Shown here in pieces: positions 1 to 7,847 of a stretch of 64,000 nt of DNA. How positions within the stretch are numbered: position 1 is the first letter of the stretch; the number at the start of each line of letters is the position of its first letter. The stretch comes from a bacterium (GTDB taxonomy: Bacteria > Spirochaetota > Leptospiria > Leptospirales > Leptonemataceae). The position numbers and the translations under genes are program-made. Below the pieces are notes generated by a model. That model made no database searches. It was not told the DNA's origin and worked only from the letters and a program-made list of their open reading frames with translations. The stretch is from positions 634,425-698,424 of the forward strand of contig JANSYA010000001.1 of assembly GCA_024742665.1 (NCBI GenBank). The letters are read 5' to 3'.

Positions 1-666
1 GATCAGGCCTTCAACCCCGCCGAGATCGACGAAAGCGCCGAAGTTTTGCAGAGAAATTACAGTGCCGGTGATGATGTCGCCCTCTTGTAGCGTACCCATC
101 AGAATGTCTTTCTGGTATTCGCGTTTGCGATCTTTGAAAGAGCGGCGCGAAGCGATGACGCGTTTGCCGGAGTGTTCGGTGACCAGGTATTCCATGCCCT
201 GGCTCTGGCGGCCGAGCTCCTCGTCTTCCATCTGCGAAGCGGGGCAGAAAGCCAGCACTTCGCCCAGCTGGATTTCGAAACCGCCCTTGATCTGGCGTGC
301 GATCTTTCCGCGCAGAGGAATACTATCGCGAAAGGCGGTGGCCACGATTTCGTTGGCGGCGCGGCCCGAGGGACGAGTCGTGAATACTTTTTCGCCGCCC
401 TGGGTATCCAGGTAGAAGGCGTCCAGTTTCTCGCCGGCCGAAACATTGATCTGTCCTTCGCTATCGAGTAGCTCTTCGCGGCGTATGACGCCCGGTCCGT
501 GTTCTTCGGTCGATACGAAAACGAAGTCGCGGTCGTTGGTGCTGGTAATACGAACGTTCTGATAGTCGCCCGGGTTGAGGGCGGCCTGCTGCTTCAGGTT
601 GACTTCAAGCATTTGTGCGAATGCGCCGGATTGCTGACGATCGCGTCCTACGTGTTTACTTTTCAT
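1..666 (-). CDS. rpsA: S1-domain RNA-binding protein, ribosomal protein S1-like (partial, 3' part outside window)
   Basis: The minus-strand frame is open from an ATG at 666 to the window edge, giving the first 222 residues. The last visible stretch, ITGTVISLQNFGAFVDLGGV, is a classic S1 OB-fold repeat start; the repeat before it (about residues 125-195, GKIARQIKGGFEIQLGEVLA) matches the second S1 domain of the S1 family. S1 binds mRNA and helps its loading on the 30S subunit. It lies 33 bases downstream of the penicillin-binding protein gene in the same direction, so the two may be co-transcribed. A shorter S1-like accessory protein rather than true S1 cannot be excluded because the C-terminus is missing. 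Confidence 0.75.
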   Translation of the reverse strand, partial: MKSKHVGRDRQQSGAFAQMLEVNLKQQAALNPGDYQNVRITSTNDRDFVFVSTEEHGPGVIRREELLDSEGQINVSAGEKLDAFYLDTQGGEKVFTTRPSGRAANEIVATAFRDSIPLRGKIARQIKGGFEIQLGEVLAFCPASQMEDEELGRQSQGMEYLVTEHSGKRVIASRRSFKDRKREYQKDILMGTLQEGDIITGTVISLQNFGAFVDLGGVEGLI

Positions 667-699
667 TGGATGGCCTTTCTTAATTCGATTTAAATAATA

Positions 700-3135
700 T
701 TATTCGTTGGTCTTAAAGCGCAGACGTCCTTCGACGCCCAATTCTTCGGAGGATATCCCCATCTCTTCCATCAGGAGTTTGCGTTCGTCCAGAATGCGAT
801 CGCCGCCGCAGGAGCCGTCGTTCGGCGCGCGCAGAGTGTAGCCGTCGACTTCTTTGGGACCCATGCCGTAGCCGCCGCAGCCGGCTTTGACGATGTCCGC
901 GGGCGGGTTCTTCCACATGGGGGTGTCCGCGAAGCGCGGGTAGGCTTTGCCCTGTTCTTTATAAATTCTTCTATATATAGCGCCGATCACCGGAGCGCCG
1001 ATGCCGCCGCCTGCCTGGCCGGGTCCCAGCGTGACGCTGGACTTATCGAAGCCGAACCAGACGGTGCTGGCGTACTCGGGGTTAAAGCCCGTGATCCAGG
1101 CGTCGGAGTAGTTCGAGGTCGTGCCGGTTTTCACGGCGATGTCGCCGTAGAATCCGCCGTCCTGGCGCAGGCCGCCGGTCGCGGTGCCGGCTCGCGCGAC
1201 GCCGGCCAGCATATCCTGTAAGATAAATGCAAGTCCCGGCTCGATCACCTGGATCGTGTTTTCGCGGGATTTGATCGCCAGGATTTTACGGATGCGGCTT
1301 TCCTGGCCGTACATCACGTTGCCGCTCTGGTCGGTGACGTAGCGCACGCCAAACGGGATCACGTCGCGTCCGCCGTTGGCGATGATCGACACGGCGGTCG
1401 TCAATTCCATCGGCGTGATTTCGCTCGCGCCGAGAGCGAGGGCGGGGTCCGGCGTGAAGCGTCGGGTGTCGGAAACCTTCATCAGGCGGGCGGCCAGGTC
1501 GATGATCGGTTCCGGGCCCACGCGAAAGTATACCTGCACGGCGGCCGTATTGAGCGATGCGGCCAGTGCGCGCTTCGCCGGCACGAGTCCCATAAAGCCC
1601 TGGTCGTAGTTGCCGGGCGCCCATGAGCTGCCGTCGGGAGCGATGGTAAAAAACGGAGCGTCGTTGATCGGCGTGGTCGAAGTCATCGATCGCGATTCGA
1701 TCGCGCCGCCGTAGACGAAAATCTTAAAGGCGCTGCCGGGCTGGCGGCGCGCGCGCAAAACGCGATTGTACTGGTTCGTAGGCGAAAAGTCCGTGCCGCC
1801 CATCATCGAAGTGATATAACCCGAGCGCGGTTCGATTGAAATAAAGGCGCCCTGCACCTGGAGATTGGAAGTGTACGTATATGTGTCTTTGCGAAATTCT
1901 TCGAAGGCCGCCGCTTCGTTGTTGGCCGGCGTGAGATAGCTCAGGGCCTGCAGGCCGTCTAACATTTCGCTTTCGACTTCTTTGCGAAACTGACCGCGCA
2001 GATCGAGGCCTTTCGATATCGGCCCGCCCACCGGCAAAATCAGCGAAAGGCTGCGGTGCAATCCGAAGAGACTGAAATCGACTCCGCCGCGCCCGCCGGT
2101 CTTCGCGTACTGCTGGCCGATGCGATTCGCTTTGACCAGCATCTTACCCATTTCATTCTCAGCGATGCGCTGGTGATTCATATCGAGCGTCGTATAGACT
2201 TTCAGGCCGTGACGATACAAACGTTCGTCGCCGATTTCCGGCGCGGCCTCTAAGATCTGGCGCACGTAGTCGGTAAAGTACGGAGCGCTGTTCAGGCGCT
2301 GGCCCCACTGCGAGCGCGAAGGCGATTCGACGATGACCTTGTCCCAGTAACGATTCCAGAAAGCATTATGAATGCGGTCGATTTGCGCGGCGGGGATATA
2401 GCCCTGGTCCGCCATGCGATTCAGCACGAACATATGCTGCTTCTTCGAATTGCGCGGATACTTATAGGGACTGTAACCAATCGGCGACTTGGGCAATCGC
2501 GCGAGCAGCGCTCCTTCCGCGAGAGTCAAATCCTGGACGCGTTTGTCGAAGTAGAGGCGCGAAGCGCAGGCGATGCCCTGGCAGCCGTGTCCTAAATAAA
2601 TAACGTTAAAGAATACTTCGAGGATCTCTTCTTTGGAAAGTTCCTCTTCGATTTGCAGCGCGAGCACTGTTTCGCGAATCTTCTGGGTGAAGGTTCGTCC
2701 GCGCTTGCCTTCGGCGTTCAGATAGATCTGCTTCGCGAGCTGCTGGGTGAGAGTCGAGCCGCCCTGGACAATGCGACCGGCGGCGATATTCTTGATCGCG
2801 GCGCGAACGATGCCCGCCAGGTCGATGCCGAAGTGGTTAAAGAAATTATCGTCTTCGACCGCCAGAAAGGCCTGGATCACGTGGGGCGGAATATCGCTGA
2901 GGTTGACCAGCTCCTGCCGGTGGCGATACAGCTCGGCGAAAACTTCGCCGTTGCGATCATACAGGCGAGTGGGCGTGGAAGGCCGATAGTTTGCGAGCAT
3001 CTGCAGCTCGCTGCGGTCTTCGACCGCTGAAACAACCAGGCCGTAGATCGCGCCGCCGATGATCGCCGCGCTGAGCAGACCGACGATGACGAGGGTTTCA
3101 GTGCCTTCCAGAATCAGTTTTTTTACGCGACTCAT
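700..3135 (-). CDS. mrcA: Bifunctional penicillin-binding protein 1A (transglycosylase/transpeptidase)
   Basis: An 811-residue class A PBP that polymerises and cross-links peptidoglycan on the outer face of the inner membrane. One N-terminal membrane anchor lies at about residues 12-37. The glycosyltransferase (GT51) domain shows EDDNFF at 94-99 with its catalytic glutamate and QGGSTLTQQL at 124-133. The transpeptidase domain carries SAFK (468-471), SLN (527-529) and KTGT (669-672), so all three active-site motifs are intact. Length is normal for PBP1A. It is the upstream gene of a probable pair with the S1-like gene. Confidence 0.93.
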   Translation of the reverse strand: MSRVKKLILEGTETLVIVGLLSAAIIGGAIYGLVVSAVEDRSELQMLANYRPSTPTRLYDRNGEVFAELYRHRQELVNLSDIPPHVIQAFLAVEDDNFFNHFGIDLAGIVRAAIKNIAAGRIVQGGSTLTQQLAKQIYLNAEGKRGRTFTQKIRETVLALQIEEELSKEEILEVFFNVIYLGHGCQGIACASRLYFDKRVQDLTLAEGALLARLPKSPIGYSPYKYPRNSKKQHMFVLNRMADQGYIPAAQIDRIHNAFWNRYWDKVIVESPSRSQWGQRLNSAPYFTDYVRQILEAAPEIGDERLYRHGLKVYTTLDMNHQRIAENEMGKMLVKANRIGQQYAKTGGRGGVDFSLFGLHRSLSLILPVGGPISKGLDLRGQFRKEVESEMLDGLQALSYLTPANNEAAAFEEFRKDTYTYTSNLQVQGAFISIEPRSGYITSMMGGTDFSPTNQYNRVLRARRQPGSAFKIFVYGGAIESRSMTSTTPINDAPFFTIAPDGSSWAPGNYDQGFMGLVPAKRALAASLNTAAVQVYFRVGPEPIIDLAARLMKVSDTRRFTPDPALALGASEITPMELTTAVSIIANGGRDVIPFGVRYVTDQSGNVMYGQESRIRKILAIKSRENTIQVIEPGLAFILQDMLAGVARAGTATGGLRQDGGFYGDIAVKTGTTSNYSDAWITGFNPEYASTVWFGFDKSSVTLGPGQAGGGIGAPVIGAIYRRIYKEQGKAYPRFADTPMWKNPPADIVKAGCGGYGMGPKEVDGYTLRAPNDGSCGGDRILDERKLLMEEMGISSEELGVEGRLRFKTNE

Positions 3136-3280
3136 AAGACGTCATCTACCTGTGGCTGCGAGGAGCGGGCCGGGGCGAGAAGCCCGGAATGACCAGAATT
3201 TTCAGTCCGCCCGTCTGCGGAAGTAATTTGTTTATTCTTCTGCTTGCCAGGGACGGGGCATTCCCCCGATATTCTCCGGG

Positions 3281-4165
3281 ATGAGCAGCCGATGGAATCA
3301 GCAACAGGTGTACTATCCGCCGGCGACGGACACGGTGCTGCGCCTGATCGCCCTGATGACGACCGCCTTTCTGCTGCAAATTCTGGCCCGGAGCTTTTTC
3401 CACGCCCCGATCGAAGGTCTGACGCTGCAGTTCAGCCGGTTCCTGCCGACGCAGATTCTGACCCATCCGCTCCTGCCCTCCAGTCCGACCATATTCGGCG
3501 GGCTAATTGAAGTCTTTTTTCACAGTATCGTATTTTATTTTTTCGGCTCGGAGCTGGAACGGACCTGGGGCCGTCACAATTTCCTGAAATTCGTCTACGT
3601 CGGGCTGCTGGGCGGCGTCGGGCTGGGTCTCGTCGTTTATCTGATCCCCGGTGGTTATACCGGCCCGCTCTTCGGCATGGACGCCGCGATCGGCGCCGTT
3701 CTGGTCGCCTATGCGATTCTCTGGCCGGATCGTCAGGTGCTGCTGTTTTTCGTGATTCCGATTCGGATGAAGTGGATGGTGCTGCTCGTTTTTATCCTGC
3801 TGATCTTCAGCGGCTCGGGCGGGACGGCGGGCGTCCTGATGAGCCTGGTTCTGCATTCTGGCGGGGCTCTGGCCAGCGCCCTCTTTCTATATTATTACGC
3901 GCGCAAGGGCCGCGATTTTTCCGTGCTTTCATCTTCCAGTTTTACCAGTTCGAATAAACCCAAACCGCCCCGGCCCGGCCTGCGGGATCGCCTGAACGAA
4001 GCCCTGCGCAAGCGCCGCCTGCGCAAACAGCAGGAGCTGATCAACGAACGCATCGCCATGAAGGACGAAGTCGATCGCCTGCTGGCCAAGATTTCCCTCG
4101 AAGGCATGGACTCGCTTTCGCGCAAAGAGAAGGCCTTTCTCGATAAGGCTTCGAAGGAATTCTGA
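3281..4165 (+). CDS. Rhomboid-fold membrane protein lacking the catalytic serine
   Basis: A 294-residue protein with about six membrane segments (residues 18-200) and a charged cytoplasmic tail (230-294). The layout follows rhomboid proteases: a HSIVFYFFGSELER segment resembling rhomboid TM2 and an HSGGALASALF segment with the TM6 histidine at 192. The serine motif GASG is replaced by GMDA (132-135), so the nucleophile position holds aspartate. By family knowledge this should be proteolytically dead, like iRhoms and derlins, and may bind or chaperone membrane clients; that role is inference. Divergent from the PBP gene, 145 bases away. Confidence 0.75.
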   Translation: MSSRWNQQQVYYPPATDTVLRLIALMTTAFLLQILARSFFHAPIEGLTLQFSRFLPTQILTHPLLPSSPTIFGGLIEVFFHSIVFYFFGSELERTWGRHNFLKFVYVGLLGGVGLGLVVYLIPGGYTGPLFGMDAAIGAVLVAYAILWPDRQVLLFFVIPIRMKWMVLLVFILLIFSGSGGTAGVLMSLVLHSGGALASALFLYYYARKGRDFSVLSSSSFTSSNKPKPPRPGLRDRLNEALRKRRLRKQQELINERIAMKDEVDRLLAKISLEGMDSLSRKEKAFLDKASKEF

Positions 4166-4198
4166 GGCGGGGTACTCAGGGTTCGGCGGCAAAACCAG

Positions 4199-5434
4199 AT
4201 GCGACTTCGGGAAATTCACATTGAGAATTACAAATCGCTGCGGGACGTGCGATTTGAGCCGACGCCGCTGTCCGTCATGGTGGGGCCGAACGCGGCGGGG
4301 AAATCGAATTTCATCGATGCGATTGATTTTCTATCGGACGTGTATTCTGCGGGGTTGGAAGTGGCGATCCAGCGGAAGGGCGGCTATGAGAACATCGCGC
4401 ATCGGAAACAGCGACGGACGAAGGCGGCGATTTCCTTTGGTATTGTGGCGGATTTTGAAACGACTATTGCAGGGACCGACTCGATTGAGTTTCGCTTAAT
4501 ACATACTTTTTCCATTAAGGCCTCCGGAGCCGGGATCAGAGCCGAGTTCGTAGTTACAGAAGAAAGTTTTTCCCTATTAATTGAGAATGGAAGCAGTTTC
4601 GTTCCCTTTTTGAAGTTGAATCGGGAGGTTGGTGCGGAGCCGACGATTGAAGTGGCAGAAGGGACCCTGGAAGCGAGCATCAGTTATGCCCGCAACCTTC
4701 GGGAAGCGTTCTCAAAAATGAGTTTGAGAGAGCAAGATCTCATGATGTCTGGTTTGTACGATTTGCTTCTGCTGGATCTCGCCACACAGATATCACAATG
4801 GAGCATCTTCCAAATCTCACCTGCGCTCACTCGTCTCTCCGCCGCTCCTACGCCGAATCCGACGCTGTCCCGCCAGGGAGAGAACCTTCCGGCAATGGTC
4901 GACTGGCTGAAGCATAAGCATTCAGCACTTTGGTTCCAGGTGATCTCAGCGATGCAGGAGGTCATCCCGGATCTCGAAGATATTTCCACGGACTATACGC
5001 ATACTAAAACTCTGGGTCTACAGTTCAAAGAACAAAACGTAAGCCGCCCCTTTACGGCCGAAGACGTTTCGGCCGGCACGCTTCATACCCTGGCGATGCT
5101 TGTCGCCGCCGCCGACCCGCGGATTACATTGCTCTGCATCGATGAACTCGAAAATTCTCTGCACCCATGGATTATCAGCGTTTTGATTCGCCGCTTTCGC
5201 GAGCTGAGCTCGGATAAAACGATCTTCCTGACGACCCATTCTCCCACTTTGATTGACGCGCTTCATCCCGGTGAAATCTGGATCGTGCATAAGAAAGACG
5301 GGGAGACGCAGATTGCGAATTTGACTGAACTGCACCCGGATTCAGCAAAAGATTTTGAGTCGGGAGACATTCGTCTTTCGGAGTATCTCGGGTCTGGCCT
5401 TGTGCCCGAAGTCGTGCCGGGTGGTGTATATTGA
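4199..5434 (+). CDS. AAA-family (AAA_21/SMC-like) ATPase of a putative two-gene defence module
   Basis: A 411-residue ATPase of the OLD/RecF/SMC-like group. The N-terminus MRLREIHIENYKSL is typical of this family. Walker A is GPNAAGKSN (29-37), an ABC-like signature SAGT lies near 291-294, Walker B with glutamate is LLCIDE (to about 316) and the H-loop is TTHSP near 345. The stop overlaps the TTG start of the DUF4276 gene as TTGA, so the two are translationally coupled. Base composition is visibly more AT-rich than in flanking genes, suggesting acquisition by transfer. ATPase plus TOPRIM-like partner is the architecture of AbiL and PARIS phage-defence systems; assignment to one of these is inference. 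Confidence 0.85.
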   Translation: MRLREIHIENYKSLRDVRFEPTPLSVMVGPNAAGKSNFIDAIDFLSDVYSAGLEVAIQRKGGYENIAHRKQRRTKAAISFGIVADFETTIAGTDSIEFRLIHTFSIKASGAGIRAEFVVTEESFSLLIENGSSFVPFLKLNREVGAEPTIEVAEGTLEASISYARNLREAFSKMSLREQDLMMSGLYDLLLLDLATQISQWSIFQISPALTRLSAAPTPNPTLSRQGENLPAMVDWLKHKHSALWFQVISAMQEVIPDLEDISTDYTHTKTLGLQFKEQNVSRPFTAEDVSAGTLHTLAMLVAAADPRITLLCIDELENSLHPWIISVLIRRFRELSSDKTIFLTTHSPTLIDALHPGEIWIVHKKDGETQIANLTELHPDSAKDFESGDIRLSEYLGSGLVPEVVPGGVY

Positions 5435-6057
5435 AAATCTCCCTGATTGTCGATGGCCAGGCGGAATCGCAGGCGTTGCCCGGCTTATTGAGGAGGATTC
5501 AATTGCCGCAAGGCGTCCGGCTATTGAACCCAATTTATGCAGACATGCAGCCGAAGGCTTCTCCGGATCAGATTGCGCGCGCCGCAATTGATCGAATGAA
5601 ACTCGTTCGAAATCAGAAAGCGGACCGAACAATAGTGCTAATCGATTTGGAGAATCAGGAAGAGCGAGGTATGTGTGCGCCGTCGTTTGCTGAGTCTGTT
5701 CAGCAAGCATTTACGAAAAAGAAAGTCGGCAATGTTCAAGTCATCATTAAAAATCGAAAATTTGAAAACTGGTTGATTGCGGATCCTGACGCGCTTTTGA
5801 ATATGAGAGCGCGATTTTCGATCTCCAAAAAGCAACGTTCGCAAATCGAACCCAACCTTGCTGACTCAATTTCGGACGCTACGGAACTCCTAAATCGGAT
5901 GGTGAAACAGGCCGCGTATCACAAACGAAAGGACCCCGTAATAATTTGCCAAAAAGTGGATCCGCTCAAGGTCGCCGCCAATTCTCGATCCTTTCGAAAA
6001 TTCCTGCGTGCTGTCGGGCACGCCACATACAAAAATCAAAGTCACAAGCCGGCTTGA
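5431..6057 (+). CDS. DUF4276 (TOPRIM-like) protein, partner of the upstream ATPase
   Basis: A 208-residue protein starting at TTG inside the ATPase stop codon. Motifs fit the DUF4276 family: VDGQAE (7-12) with the glutamate expected in a TOPRIM-type GxxE motif, IVLIDLE (68-74) resembling the acidic TOPRIM strand, and FENWLIADPDAL from 111, a hallmark of the family. TOPRIM folds bind a metal and cut or join nucleic acid, so this is the likely effector, controlled by the ATPase. Codon use is AT-rich like its partner and unlike the neighbours. No homology search was possible; nuclease activity is inferred. Confidence 0.75.
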   Translation: MKISLIVDGQAESQALPGLLRRIQLPQGVRLLNPIYADMQPKASPDQIARAAIDRMKLVRNQKADRTIVLIDLENQEERGMCAPSFAESVQQAFTKKKVGNVQVIIKNRKFENWLIADPDALLNMRARFSISKKQRSQIEPNLADSISDATELLNRMVKQAAYHKRKDPVIICQKVDPLKVAANSRSFRKFLRAVGHATYKNQSHKPA

Positions 6058-6581
6058 AAAACGCTCAACTCCGGGGTATCGCATCTCGCCAGCGTCCGGG
6101 CCGAAGTCCACACCCGGTTGCTCGCAGTCTTACCGCATCTCCCGCCAACCGTAGCATAAGCCCCATTGCCGTTGCCTGATGGCGACGAATCGTACAGCGC
6201 CCGGTATTCATCCTTGTCGGCCGGAATCGAGATCGCGAATAATTCGCAAAAGGCGGCCTCGGTCGATTTCCCCGGTCGCTTCCAGATCTTCGGCGGCGTT
6301 TTAGCAGTCGCGAAACGTGCGCAGTGCCGGGCCAGTCCGGCCTCGAACTGATCGGGGGTGACGACGGCCGGGATTTCGCAGATGATGTCCAGATCGCTTT
6401 CCGGCAGGTCGACATCCAGGGGAATCGTTCCGACCAGGCGCGGGTTCCTGCCGCCTGATTCCTGAATGGCCGACCAGACTCCGGCCAGACTTCTCTGGAT
6501 TATGTCGCATTGAGCGATTCGCGGCGAAGCTGCGTCTCTGGCGTTTTCCCGTTGACCCTTCGACCCTTCTCGAAAACGTTG
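6042..6581 (-). pseudogene. DUF4269 family reading frame without a usable start codon
   Basis: Reading the minus strand from 6581 to a TGA at 6042-6044 gives 179 codons. They contain RLVGTIPLDVDLPESDLDII, close to the DUF4269 signature, followed by a FCELFAISIPADKDEYRAL segment resembling the family's F-E-I-F-G region. The frame has no ATG, GTG or TTG; the only conventional candidate is CTG at 6488. An ATG at 6508-6510 lies in a different frame, so a single-base indel is possible. The C-terminal 45 residues do not look like the family. The 3' end overlaps the DUF4276 gene by 16 bases in convergent orientation. Pseudogene, frameshift or non-canonical start are all open. Confidence 0.5.
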
Positions 6582-6619
6582 TCAGTTCTCTTATTATTTT
6601 CGCGGAAAAACACAGGATT

Positions 6620-7078
6620 ATGGCCGTCACTCTTTCGTCCCAGCGGACAAAATACACTCGCAACGAAGACATCAAAAAGGACTGGGTCCTTGTTGATGCG
6701 CAGGATTTGATCCTGGGTCGTCTCGCGACCAAAATCGCGTATCGTTTGCTCGGCAAACACAAGGCGACCTTTTCACCTCACCAGGATACCGGCGATAACG
6801 TCATCGTCGTAAACGCCGACAAGATTCGCGTTACCGGCCGCAAGCTGGAACAAAAAGAATATCACGAGCACACCGGTTTTCCGGGCGGGTTAAACACCTA
6901 CACGCTCAAGAAGAAGATGGAAACCGATCCGACCCACGCGCTCAAAATCGCGGTCAAGCGCATGCTGCCGAAAGGCCCGCTGGGTCGCCAGATCTTCGGC
7001 AATCTGCGGGTTTACGCCGGCGCCGAGCACAATCACAAAGGGCAGCAGCCCACCGTATGGGTGCCGGGAAATAAGTGA
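6620..7078 (+). CDS. rplM: 50S ribosomal protein L13
   Basis: A 152-residue protein with the L13 landmarks WVLVDAQDLILGRLAT near the N-terminus, the GDNVIVVNADKI strand, and the MLPKGPLGR loop near residue 115. L13 is an early assembly protein of the large subunit that binds 23S rRNA. The ATG at 6620 follows an ACAGGA ribosome-binding site, and the N-terminus carries a short extension (MAVTLSSQRTK) relative to E. coli. It is followed 64 bases later by rpsI, the usual bacterial pairing, and the unit ends at a strong terminator. Confidence 0.97.
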   Translation: MAVTLSSQRTKYTRNEDIKKDWVLVDAQDLILGRLATKIAYRLLGKHKATFSPHQDTGDNVIVVNADKIRVTGRKLEQKEYHEHTGFPGGLNTYTLKKKMETDPTHALKIAVKRMLPKGPLGRQIFGNLRVYAGAEHNHKGQQPTVWVPGNK

Positions 7079-7142
7079 GAGATAAGTGATTCGGGCGAAG
7101 CAGCCCACGTTTTATTGATTCAGATACAGGATTTCACAGGAT

Positions 7143-7532
7143 ATGAGCAACGCTATCTTCACCGTCGGTCGTCGTAAGACCAGCATCGCGCGGGTAAAAA
7201 TGAGCCCCGGCCAGGGCAATATCAAAGTCAACGGCAAGACCGTGGCCGAGTATTTCCCGGTTCCGCGTCTGGCGACCAAGGCCGTCAGCAGCCTGACTCT
7301 GGTCGGCGCGCAGGACAAATTCGATATCAGCGTTAACGTAACGGGCGGCGGCGTGGCCGGTCAGGCCGGAGCGGTTCGCATGGGCATCGCCCGGGCGCTC
7401 CAGTCCACGACTCCCGATACGCGTCCCCATCTCAAGAAAGCCGGTTTTCTCACCCGCGATTCTCGCATGGTGGAACGGAAGAAATACGGTCTGCGCAAAG
7501 CCCGCCGCGGCACGCAGTTCTCGAAACGTTAA
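7143..7532 (+). CDS. rpsI: 30S ribosomal protein S9
   Basis: A 129-residue S9 protein. It has the family's GRRKTSIARVKM start, the internal GGGVAGQAGAVRMGIARAL stretch, and the conserved C-terminal tail KARRGTQFSKR whose last arginine reaches the P-site tRNA in the ribosome. Length is normal. It is the second gene of the rplM-rpsI operon and is followed by a rho-independent terminator 40 bases downstream. Confidence 0.97.
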   Translation: MSNAIFTVGRRKTSIARVKMSPGQGNIKVNGKTVAEYFPVPRLATKAVSSLTLVGAQDKFDISVNVTGGGVAGQAGAVRMGIARALQSTTPDTRPHLKKAGFLTRDSRMVERKKYGLRKARRGTQFSKR

Positions 7533-7571
7533 TTCGCATTCCGCGAATCGCGAATCGATTTTCTTTGCAAG

Positions 7572-7630
7572 AACCCGTTCATTGTCCGGGAGGCTGTTGC
7601 AAAACAGCCGCAGGACAGGGCGGGTTTTTT
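7572..7630 (+). terminator. Rho-independent terminator of rplM-rpsI
   Basis: A long nested stem: AACCCG (7572-7577) pairs with CGGGTT (7621-7626), TGTCC (7583-7587) with GGACA (7613-7617), and GGCTGTT (7592-7598) with AACAGCC (7603-7609) around a GCAA tetraloop. A run of six T ends at 7630. The position just after rpsI fits termination of the ribosomal operon. Confidence 0.75.
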
Positions 7631-7847
7631 CGTGCCCGGCCAGGCGTTCCGCGGCGAATTCGCGGTAATATGCCAGGATTCACCAGCGATGACAATCGGC
7701 GGCCGTCATGGCCGCGTAATGCAGTCGTAATAATCCGCTTGCACTATTTGAACGAATGTCGGAGAACCGAACCTGAGCGAAGTCCTTCTTCGTCTGGCGT
7801 CGGCCCCGGCGCGTCTGCTCCTAATTTTACATAAAGAGAGTGTCCTA
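7631..7847. other. Intergenic stretch upstream of btaA
   Basis: Together with the terminator this makes a 315-base gap between rpsI and btaA. It holds one clear hairpin, GCGGCC (7699-7704) pairing with GGCCGC (7710-7715) around GTCAT. I see no convincing sigma-70 promoter and no Pho-box-like direct repeats. Confidence 0.4.

Noticed and set aside
6301..6762. A 153-codon minus-strand frame overlapping rplM and the DUF4269 region
   Set aside because: Its start lies inside rplM in antisense and its protein is arginine/serine-rich with no motif; the DUF4269 signature is in a different frame.
7631..7847. Pho box upstream of btaA
   Set aside because: No pair of CTGTCAT-like repeats with proper spacing was found.
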